From assembly GCA_018814305.1 (NCBI GenBank), contig JAHJAA010000082.1, positions 44,794 to 108,793 on the forward strand: a stretch of DNA of 64,000 nt, given 5' to 3'. The notes under the pieces are model-generated. The model saw only the letters and a list, made by a program, of their open reading frames with translations, ran no database searches and had not been told where the DNA came from. The position numbers were made by a program, and so were the translations under genes. Positions 7,806 to 14,550 of the stretch are shown here, in pieces. Within the stretch, counting starts at the first letter, position 1; each line of letters begins with the position of its first letter. Source of the stretch: Pseudomonadota bacterium (GTDB taxonomy: Bacteria > Desulfobacterota > Desulfobulbia > Desulfobulbales > JAGXFP01).

Positions 7806-8522
7806 TCAAGATTTGAATTCGGCATACAGGGGACAGTGATCGGCCAGTCTCTTCCAAACCGGTCCGTCCAGGCGTCGAGCGGTGATCAGTTCCAGGTTTC
7901 GGTAATAGATCCGGTCCATGCGGAACAGGGGGTAGTGGACCGGATAGGTCCTGGGGGGGCGGCCATGGATCTCATGCAGGGCCTCATGGAGTCCGCAATT
8001 CAGCATGATCTGATGGGTTCGGCTTCGCCAGTCATTAAAGTCTCCTGCCACGATTACCGGAGCATCGAAAGCAATCTGGTCGAGACACTTAAGCAGGGCG
8101 CGTCCCTGGTGGCGGCGTTCCCAGGCCAGGAGCCCAAAATGAACACACAGCAGATGGACGCCTTTTTCGGTTTCGACATGGAGGATCCCCCTTTTGGAAA
8201 AGACCCCGATACTGACATTGTAGTTGTTGTTGCTCACCAGAGGGTATCGGCTGAGAATGGCATTGCCGTGATGACCATGGAGGTACCGAACATTCTCGCC
8301 ATAGGCATGGTGCTGGCGAATCTCATCCGCCAGGTATTCAGATTGGGCCATGGGAATCCAGTCCCGCCGATTTCGGGTGTGTCGGCTGTTTTCGCCAACA
8401 ACTTCCTGGAGCAGGACCAGATCGGCATCAACGGCATGGATGGCATCGCGGATGGCGGTGAGGACTACTGAGCGGTTGCCCAGGTTAAAGCCTTTATGGA
8501 TATTGTAGGAAAGAACTCTCAC
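7806..8522 (-). CDS. Endonuclease/exonuclease/phosphatase family protein
   Basis: Protein of 238 residues with the EEP fold: LSYNIHKG at the N-terminus, LLQEVVG with the metal-binding Glu, a GDFNDW motif with catalytic Asp and Asn, and a final DHCPLYAEF with the catalytic His. Substrates in this family range from DNA to phospholipids and sugar phosphates, and the sequence does not choose among them. No signal peptide is visible, so it is cytoplasmic. Its neighbour, the SRAP abasic-site protein, hints at a DNA repair role, but an unrelated lipid-related role as in YbhP-like proteins is equally possible. Confidence 0.85.
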   Translation of the reverse strand: MRVLSYNIHKGFNLGNRSVVLTAIRDAIHAVDADLVLLQEVVGENSRHTRNRRDWIPMAQSEYLADEIRQHHAYGENVRYLHGHHGNAILSRYPLVSNNNYNVSIGVFSKRGILHVETEKGVHLLCVHFGLLAWERRHQGRALLKCLDQIAFDAPVIVAGDFNDWRSRTHQIMLNCGLHEALHEIHGRPPRTYPVHYPLFRMDRIYYRNLELITARRLDGPVWKRLADHCPLYAEFKS

Positions 8523-8847
8523 TGGCAGAGCCTGTTGTTTAGGGTTGAAAGTGCTTCAATCTTCATGGGTATCATTTGAGGTCAAACCAGTAGTTCTTAG
8601 AAAAATAGAGCTGTTCTATCCTCCTGGGGGGACAGAGCCCGGGTGGGCGTTTTCCAGCAAGCGCCGCATGAGGTGCATGGTGAAGGTCATCTCAATCCTG
8701 TTGCCATAAGTGTATCATGGCCCATGACCAGATTGTAATTTCATTTTCAGAGCATTACCTTACAAATCAAGCTGCTATACTGTAAAGTATGGGAAGATGG
8801 TTTCTCTTTCCAACCCAGCCACCATTGGACATCAAGGTTCATTGCCT
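8523..8847. other. Divergent intergenic region
   Basis: About 325 bases between the minus-strand EEP gene and the plus-strand ABC operon. A 24-codon minus frame (8616-8690) is open but has no clear ribosome site and was not called. Promoters for both directions should lie here; I see no strong -35/-10 pair. Confidence 0.4.
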
Positions 8848-9555
8848 ATGACGATTAACTCCTTGCCACCTGAAATAATCATCGAGGCCCAGGATCTCTC
8901 CCGATCATTTATCATCGATCATCGAGAGATTCCTGTATTGCAGAATGTTTCTCTGGCGGTCAGCACTGGCGAATTCGTGGTTATCGATGGTCGCAGCGGC
9001 AGCGGTAAGACTACCCTGCTGACTCTCCTCTCCGGGTTGGATCGGCCCACCAGCGGCCGGATTTTTATCCAGGGTAAGGATGTCACCGACTTCAGTGAAG
9101 ATGCCCTGGCCCCCATGCGTAACCGGACCTTTGGGTTCGTCTTCCAGTCCTTTCATCTGGTCCCATCCCTGACCGCTCTTGAGAACATTACCTTCCCGGC
9201 CGAATTGCGGGGGGATGCCGAAGGCGTCTCCCGGGGGGAGGAGTTGCTGCGGCGGGTTGATCTGCTGGATCGTCGTAATAGTTTCCCTCGTCAACTCTCC
9301 GGGGGTGAGAAACAGCGGGTGGCAATCTGCCGGGCCCTGATCAATCGGCCCCGGATTGTTTTTGCCGATGAACCCACCGGTAATCTGGACAGTATCAGCG
9401 GCGACGAGGTCCTGAATCTGCTCCTGACCCTGCGGCGCGAAGAAGGAACCGCTCTGGTGCTGGTGACCCATAACCGTGAGCTTGCCGGGCGGGCCGATCG
9501 AGTTCTTCATCTCCAGGATGGGCGCATTTTCCATGATGAAATCGCAACAACCTGA
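8848..9555 (+). CDS. ABC transporter ATPase, YbbA/LolD type
   Basis: ATPase of about 235 residues of the MacB/LolD/YbbA group. Walker A (GRSGSGKTT), Q-loop (FVFQSFHLVP), signature (LSGGEKQRVAICRAL), Walker B (IVFADEPTGNLDS) and the H-loop (LVTHN) are all intact. The start is uncertain: an ATG 17 codons upstream (8797) is possible. The stop overlaps the start of the permease gene by about 20 bases, and an SGNH esterase follows. The order ATPase, large FtsX permease, TesA-like esterase mirrors the ybbA-ybbP-tesA neighbourhood of enterobacteria. Such pairs drive mechanical or lipid-related work in the periplasm rather than import. Confidence 0.9.
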   Translation: MTINSLPPEIIIEAQDLSRSFIIDHREIPVLQNVSLAVSTGEFVVIDGRSGSGKTTLLTLLSGLDRPTSGRIFIQGKDVTDFSEDALAPMRNRTFGFVFQSFHLVPSLTALENITFPAELRGDAEGVSRGEELLRRVDLLDRRNSFPRQLSGGEKQRVAICRALINRPRIVFADEPTGNLDSISGDEVLNLLLTLRREEGTALVLVTHNRELAGRADRVLHLQDGRIFHDEIATT

Positions 9556-12067
9556 TCAGGGTCGAGTTCTGATGCCGCGCCTGATGGTGCGGGAAGGTGC
9601 GGCCATGGGGTTCCAGGCCGTGCTCTTTTTGCTCTGTGTTATTCTGGCCATGGTCTCTCTGGTGGCCGAGCGGGGCCTTTCCGGCAGTATTGATAGTGTT
9701 TTGCGCCAGGATGCCCGGAGTTTTCTGGGCGGCGATATTGTTATTCATTCCCATAGTACCATGGGTGAATCCCTGCAAAGTCAAGTTGATGACCTCGTCG
9801 GGCAGGCCAAGGTGCAGGCAGCGGCCACTTATACCTTCTATTCCATGGTTCGTTCGGCGGACTCCCAGGAGAGCCTTCTGGCCCAGGTCAAGGTGGTGGC
9901 GGATGGGTACCCTTTTTATGGCCGAGTTGAACTGCAGTCCAATCGGGACCTGGCCGAACAGCTCCAGCCCGGTTCAGCCCTGGTTGAACAGGCCCTGCTT
10001 GATCGTTTGGAACTGAAGGTTGGGGATACCCTCCGACTCGGCAATGCCGAGCTGCTGATCCGCGATGTAATTATTCGTGAACCAGATCGGCCGGTGGAGT
10101 TTTTTTCCTTTGGTCCCCGGGTTATGGTGAATACCGCTGATCTCACTGCCATCAATCTCATCAGGCCGGGCAGCCGGGTTTCCTATGATCTGCTGCTCAA
10201 GGTTACCAGGGAAGCTGATCTGGAATCCATTGCCGATCAGTTGTCGCGCCTGGCGGAAGCGACCAGGGAGCGAGTTTCCACCTATCGCAATGCTCCATCG
10301 GGGATCCGGCGTTTCTATGATAATTTTCTCTTCTTTCTTAGTCTCATTGCTATCTTTACCCTCTTGCTGGCCGGGATCGCCATGGAGCGCTCGGTCACCG
10401 CTCTGTTGCAGGGGCGCATCCCTACCATTGCCATTCTCCGGACCCTGGGGGCGAAGGGTTCGACAATTTTGGTCAATTACCTGCTCCTGATTCTCGGACT
10501 CGGGCTTTGCGGAGCATTGCTTGGACTGATTCCGGGTTTGGGGTTGCAACGGTTACTTTTCGAGCTGGCCGGGAGCATTCTCCCCAAGGATGCCGTCTTT
10601 TCCTTTTCCTGGATTGAGATTTTACGGGCCCTGGGCACAGAGCTGGTGGTGGTCCTGGTCTTTAGTCTGCTCCCCTTGTTGCGTCTGCGTGATGTTAAGC
10701 CGGCGTCGATTTTCTCCGGCGCTCTGCCGACCGGGCAACGAAAATCCGTAGTACTCCTGGCCTCTATTGTGATCCTTGGGTTTTTTATAACCTTAGTGAT
10801 GCAGGCGGTGGAAAGTGTGCGCACCGGGCTCATCTTTATTGGTGGGACCATTGGCTTACTGACGGCCTGTTATTTGTTGGTCCGGGGATTTTTCTTGGTC
10901 TTGGATCGGTTGCGTTTCAGGTCACTGGTTATCCGGCGCGGGGTTCGGGGGCTTTTCCGCCCGGGGAATTCCTCCGTTGCTATTCTGACCACCCTCAGTG
11001 CCTCCTGCGCCCTGCTTTTTACAATTTTTCTGGTTGAACAGAATCTGAATGCGGTCTTTGTCGATTCCTTTCCCGAGGAGGCCCCCAATCTCTACTTCGT
11101 CGATATTCAGAAATCGCAAATTGATGAATTCAACGGGTTGATCGATATGCCGACCGTCAGCTATCCGGTGGTGCGGGGCCGGGTGGAAAAGGTCAATGGG
11201 ATTTCGGTCAACCGAGATATGCAACAACGGAAACGGGGTGATAATCTGGCCCGTGAATTTAGTCTGACCTGGCGGGATTCTCTGCTGGCTGATGAAACCA
11301 TTCTGGAGGGGGAATCTCTTTTTCAACCGGGCCTGACTTCAGCCCAAGTCTCGATTCTTGACTACATGGCCGAGGACAACGACCTCAGGCTGGGCGACGT
11401 TATTTCCTTTAATATCCAGGGGATGCCACTTGAGGCGACCGTGACCAGTATCCGTGGACGTCGTGATCGACCGGCCCGGCCTTTTTTCGTTTTTGTCTTC
11501 CCGAGCTCGGTCCTTGCCCAGGCACCCCAAACCTATTTTACCGGGGTCAGGGTTGAAGCGCATCAAGTGGGGGAGATTCAGAATCGGATCGTTTCCCGGT
11601 TGCCCAACGTTTCGGTGATCGATATCGGTTCCATCGTCTTGTCCATTGCCGGTCTCCTTCATAAACTCGTCTTCATTGTCAGGTTTATGGCTCTGCTCAG
11701 TTTTCTGGCCGGGGTGTTGCTTATTGCCGGTTCTATCACCGCCACCAGGGCGGAGCGGATTCGGGAAGCGGTATTTTATAAGGTCCTCGGCGCTGGTAGT
11801 GGGTTCGTCAATACCATGTTCCTTCTGGAGAACAGCCTGTTGGGTATCGGTAGTGGACTCATCGGAATGTTGCTTGCCCAGGGGATTGCCTGGGCGGTCT
11901 GCCGTTATCAAATGCGGATTGACTATCTTTCCTTTGCCGGTTCGTCTCTGGTCATGATGGTAGGAGTGGTGGTTTTGGCCGTGATGAGCGGTTGGTTGGC
12001 ATCGATCAGAATCCTGCGCCAGAAACCGGCCACCTATCTCCAACAAACAGAAGGGGGAGATGGATGA
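9533..12067 (+). CDS. FtsX-family ABC permease, YbbP type
   Basis: Permease of about 844 residues, far longer than LolC/E or MacB and close to YbbP. It begins with one membrane segment (FQAVLFLLCVILAMVSLVAE), then a large periplasmic region, a first FtsX block of membrane helices around the middle (FFLSLIAIFTLLLAGIA onward), two more hydrophobic stretches, a second periplasmic region, and a second FtsX block at the C-terminus. The ATG pair at 9533/9536 lies inside the ATPase gene, so the two are translationally coupled. The stop overlaps the esterase start as ATGA. Partner ATPase: 8848-9555. Probable role: extraction or export of a hydrophobic substrate from the inner membrane, inferred from the family. 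Confidence 0.88.
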   Translation: MMKSQQPDQGRVLMPRLMVREGAAMGFQAVLFLLCVILAMVSLVAERGLSGSIDSVLRQDARSFLGGDIVIHSHSTMGESLQSQVDDLVGQAKVQAAATYTFYSMVRSADSQESLLAQVKVVADGYPFYGRVELQSNRDLAEQLQPGSALVEQALLDRLELKVGDTLRLGNAELLIRDVIIREPDRPVEFFSFGPRVMVNTADLTAINLIRPGSRVSYDLLLKVTREADLESIADQLSRLAEATRERVSTYRNAPSGIRRFYDNFLFFLSLIAIFTLLLAGIAMERSVTALLQGRIPTIAILRTLGAKGSTILVNYLLLILGLGLCGALLGLIPGLGLQRLLFELAGSILPKDAVFSFSWIEILRALGTELVVVLVFSLLPLLRLRDVKPASIFSGALPTGQRKSVVLLASIVILGFFITLVMQAVESVRTGLIFIGGTIGLLTACYLLVRGFFLVLDRLRFRSLVIRRGVRGLFRPGNSSVAILTTLSASCALLFTIFLVEQNLNAVFVDSFPEEAPNLYFVDIQKSQIDEFNGLIDMPTVSYPVVRGRVEKVNGISVNRDMQQRKRGDNLAREFSLTWRDSLLADETILEGESLFQPGLTSAQVSILDYMAEDNDLRLGDVISFNIQGMPLEATVTSIRGRRDRPARPFFVFVFPSSVLAQAPQTYFTGVRVEAHQVGEIQNRIVSRLPNVSVIDIGSIVLSIAGLLHKLVFIVRFMALLSFLAGVLLIAGSITATRAERIREAVFYKVLGAGSGFVNTMFLLENSLLGIGSGLIGMLLAQGIAWAVCRYQMRIDYLSFAGSSLVMMVGVVVLAVMSGWLASIRILRQKPATYLQQTEGGDG

Positions 12068-12744
12068 AGCAGGTGATTCTTGTTGGGCTGTTGTTCTGCC
12101 AGATTCTGGCCTTGGTCGGCTGTGAACGGAAGGCGACGGAACTTCCCCAAAGTCCAACGTCCCCTTCGGTTAACTATGATGGAACAATTGTGGCCATGGG
12201 AGACTCGCTGACTGCTGGGCTCGGAGTTGAAGAAGCTGAGGCCTATCCGGCCCTGCTCGACCAACTGTTACGGAAGCAGGGCTTGAACTGGCGAGTGATT
12301 AATGCCGGAGTCAGCGGCGAGACCAGCAGTGGCGCCCTTGAACGGACCAAGTGGGTCTTGTCGTTTGCCCCGGATGTCGTGATACTTGAGACCGGGGCCA
12401 ATGATGGGTTGCGTGGGATTGATCCGGAGTTGACCCGGAAGAATATTGCAGCGATCATCGGGCTCTTTCGCCAGAGTGAGGTCAAGGTAGTACTCTGCGG
12501 CATGGATATGGTGCGGAACATGGGTGAGGAATATACCTCGCGATTCGCCGCGATCTACCCGACCCTGGCTAAGGACAATGAAGTGCTCTTTATGCCCTTT
12601 TTCCTTGAGGGAGTGGCCGGGGAGGCTGGCCTGAACCAAGCGGATGGTATTCATCCAACTGCGACCGGTTATCAGCGGGTTGTCGTGAACCTTCTCCCCA
12701 CGGTTCTGGAGGCGATCAGGACCCGGAGTGGAGAAGGGAACTGA
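12064..12744 (+). CDS. TesA-like SGNH esterase, lipoprotein
   Basis: Protein of 226 residues. It has a lipoprotein signal peptide ending LVGC, with the acylated Cys at residue 20, and then the four SGNH blocks: GDSLTAG (nucleophile Ser48), GVSGETSSGA, GANDGLRG, and DGIHPTATG with the catalytic Asp/His. This is the TesA/arylesterase family, which cleaves acyl esters or thioesters and lysophospholipids. The start overlaps the permease stop (ATGA) and follows GGGGGAGATGG. Residues after the Cys (ERKATE) do not show the Asp+2 inner-membrane retention signal, so outer-membrane placement is likely. The context suggests it works on a lipid handled by the YbbA/YbbP-like transporter. Confidence 0.88.
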   Translation: MKQVILVGLLFCQILALVGCERKATELPQSPTSPSVNYDGTIVAMGDSLTAGLGVEEAEAYPALLDQLLRKQGLNWRVINAGVSGETSSGALERTKWVLSFAPDVVILETGANDGLRGIDPELTRKNIAAIIGLFRQSEVKVVLCGMDMVRNMGEEYTSRFAAIYPTLAKDNEVLFMPFFLEGVAGEAGLNQADGIHPTATGYQRVVVNLLPTVLEAIRTRSGEGN

Positions 12745-12790
12745 ACAATCTCTCCCTCCGGGCCAGAAGTCTCAGGAGTTTCTTCCCCTA

Positions 12791-12952
12791 TCAAGCCATC
12801 GGCTCAAACTGATCTTTCTCTGCACCGCAGACCGGGCAGATCCATTCGTCCGGAATATCCTTAAAGGCGGTGCCGGGTTCAATCCCGGAATCCGGGTCGC
12901 CTTTAATGGGATCATATACATACCCGCAGACCGTACATACGTATTTTTTCAT
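12791..12952 (-). CDS. Rubredoxin
   Basis: A 53-residue protein, read directly from the minus strand. It starts [15 protein letters not shown], continues with a PGTAF segment, and ends [19 protein letters not shown]. The two CxxCG pairs (Cys6/Cys9 and Cys39/Cys42) are the four iron ligands of a classic type I rubredoxin, and its length is standard. GGAG lies eight bases upstream of the ATG. It is a one-electron carrier in anaerobes, often serving oxygen or superoxide reduction. No partner reductase is adjacent. It is convergent with the esterase operon and divergent from the TRAP genes. Confidence 0.95.
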   Translation of the reverse strand: MKKYVCTVCGYVYDPIKGDPDSGIEPGTAFKDIPDEWICPVCGAEKDQFEPMA

Positions 12953-13117
12953 AAGCGTTCTCCAAAGATGTTTTATTTAAAGGTTCCTTTCCTATGCTAC
13001 AGATTCCTCCGGGGCGGGGTCAAGTGATTTTGGAATGTTCTTCGTGGTTCAGGTGGTCAGCCTTCATGGGAATGATGCCAGGTTGTCATCCGAGGAAGGA
13101 CTTTTTGAGTATCTATC

Positions 13118-13150
13118 TGTTGAGTGTCGGCGATGTTGTGGCACTCAACA
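13118..13150. repeat. Perfect 9-base inverted repeat
   Basis: TGTTGAGTG and CACTCAACA are separated by 15 bases. In RNA this would form a stem with a G-rich loop. It is one of two close hairpins upstream of the TAXI gene. Confidence 0.6.
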
Positions 13151-13194
13151 TCTATCAACTTTGCCGGATCGATAATCGAGCCGTTATGTATCTG

Positions 13195-13215
13195 TTGATA
13201 ACCGGCGCTTATCAA
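13195..13215. repeat. Perfect 7-base inverted repeat
   Basis: TTGATAA, loop CCGGCGC, TTATCAA. Outside it CTG faces CAG with one bulged T, so the RNA stem could reach ten pairs. No T run follows, so it is not a simple terminator. Confidence 0.55.
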
Positions 13216-13358
13216 TCAGTTATTCGGGTATATCTCTTTGATCTGTTGCGTGACTTGATGGCAAAGGTTACTATTGTATGAATAGTTTTTGGCCCGTTTG
13301 GCCATTTCGGCCGGGAAAAAATAGTACCGGAACAAAACATTAAAGGAGTTAATCAGCC

Positions 13359-14345
13359 ATGGGAAAGAACATTCGTCTGACCGTTATTTTTGCCGTTCTG
13401 CTCTCCTTCATCAGCTTGCCCTTGGTAGCCATGGCAAAAGAACGGCTCGCCTTCTCCGGGGGACCGGAAGGTGGCACCTTTCAGTATTTTTCAAACGGTA
13501 TATCGGTGAAACTCTCCAAGGATATGCCCGATATAGAACTCTCCAATATGGCTTCAGCCGGGTCACTGGAGAATCTCAGACGGGTTAATTCTGGTGATGC
13601 CGACTTCGGGATCGTGTACTCCGGCGACACCTTTCTGGCCTTGAACGGGAAGTTGACCCAGGATACCAAAAAGTACACCAATATCAGATCCATGGCCTAT
13701 CTGTATGGCGCTCCGGCCCATCTGGTGGTTAAAGCCGATAGTGGGATCACCTCAATTGAACAGCTTGTCGGTAAGCGGGTTGCGGTAGGCGGCCCTGGGT
13801 CCGGTGCGGCCAGCGCCGCCCAACGGTTTTTTACCTCGGTCGGTTTATGGGACAAGATGAACATCGAGTTTCTCGGTTATTCCAAGGCGGCCTCCGCTCT
13901 CGGTGATAATCTGATCGATGCCTTCTGGGTTTTTGCAGGGTACCCGAACTCCTCGATCATTCAGGCTGCGGCCAGCAATCAGATTCGGCTTCTTGATGTG
14001 GTCGAAGCGGCCCGTAAATCCGGGTTCTTTAAGGACTACCCGTTTTACTCTGACCTTACAATTCCAGCAGGAACCTACAGTGGGGTTGATACTCCCACCG
14101 CTTCTTTCCAGGATTCGGCCCTCTGGGTAACCGGCACCCATATGAAGGATGATGTTGTATACAAGGCCCTTGCCGATATCTATTCTCCGGAGGGGTTGGC
14201 CTATATGGTGAAGGTCAAGAGCACTGCCAAGGCCATGTCTGTGGCTGATGGGCTGAAAGGCATTGTGACCCCGGTTCATCCCGGGGCCATCAAGTACTGG
14301 TCGGAAAAGGGTCTTGCGATTACCCCTGAACAGCAAGGTAAATAA
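13359..14345 (+). CDS. TAXI-family TRAP solute-binding protein
   Basis: Protein of 328 residues with a Sec signal peptide (hydrophobic stretch then VAMA before KERLAFSGG). The mature start AFSGGPEGGTFQYFSNGIS, then the VGKRVAVGGPGSGAAS segment and the final KYWSEKGL, are typical of TAXI (TRAP-associated extracytoplasmic immunogenic) proteins, which capture substrates such as glutamate or other organic acids in the periplasm. The ligand cannot be told. AAAGGAG stands 10-11 bases before the ATG. The matching fused permease starts 205 bases downstream. Confidence 0.92.
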   Translation: MGKNIRLTVIFAVLLSFISLPLVAMAKERLAFSGGPEGGTFQYFSNGISVKLSKDMPDIELSNMASAGSLENLRRVNSGDADFGIVYSGDTFLALNGKLTQDTKKYTNIRSMAYLYGAPAHLVVKADSGITSIEQLVGKRVAVGGPGSGAASAAQRFFTSVGLWDKMNIEFLGYSKAASALGDNLIDAFWVFAGYPNSSIIQAAASNQIRLLDVVEAARKSGFFKDYPFYSDLTIPAGTYSGVDTPTASFQDSALWVTGTHMKDDVVYKALADIYSPEGLAYMVKVKSTAKAMSVADGLKGIVTPVHPGAIKYWSEKGLAITPEQQGK

Positions 14346-14550
14346 TCAGGATAGTGTCGTCAAAAGTCAGCTCCGTTGGGTTGGAGGGTGGCGAACTTTT
14401 GGCTTAGCCTCCCTGATATACTTAACGAATGGCTCAATCTGCAAAAAAGATTGATATCCCGGTCGGGTGGTTTGCCCGGCTGGGATGTGTTCGTTGCTGA
14501 TTACCCAAAATTTTTCAGGTGACCCGCCCATCCATTATAGGGGAATGACC

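Larger units (their letters stand above)
12953..13358. other. Structured intergenic region before the TRAP operon
   Basis: About 400 bases without a convincing protein. Two perfect hairpins are visible: TGTTGAGTG (13118-13126) with its complement at 13142-13150, and TTGATAA (13195-13201) with TTATCAA (13209-13215), the latter extended by CTG/CAG around it. The motif TATCTGTTGA occurs twice (at about 13114 and 13189). Nearer the gene a small ACTATT/AATAGT stem (about 13272-13287) is followed by TTTTT. An ideal ribosome site (AAAGGAG) precedes the solute-binding protein start. This could be a 5' leader with control function or a small RNA. Confidence 0.5.

Noticed and set aside
8616..8690. 24-codon minus-strand frame in the intergenic region
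   Set aside because: No clear ribosome site and too short to judge; it may be the remnant of a longer gene.
12875..12900. GGTTCAATCCC resembling a tRNA T-arm
   Set aside because: It is inside the rubredoxin gene and no acceptor, D or anticodon stems surround it.
12728..13027. 99-codon plus-strand frame
   Set aside because: It is the shadow of the rubredoxin gene on the opposite strand.
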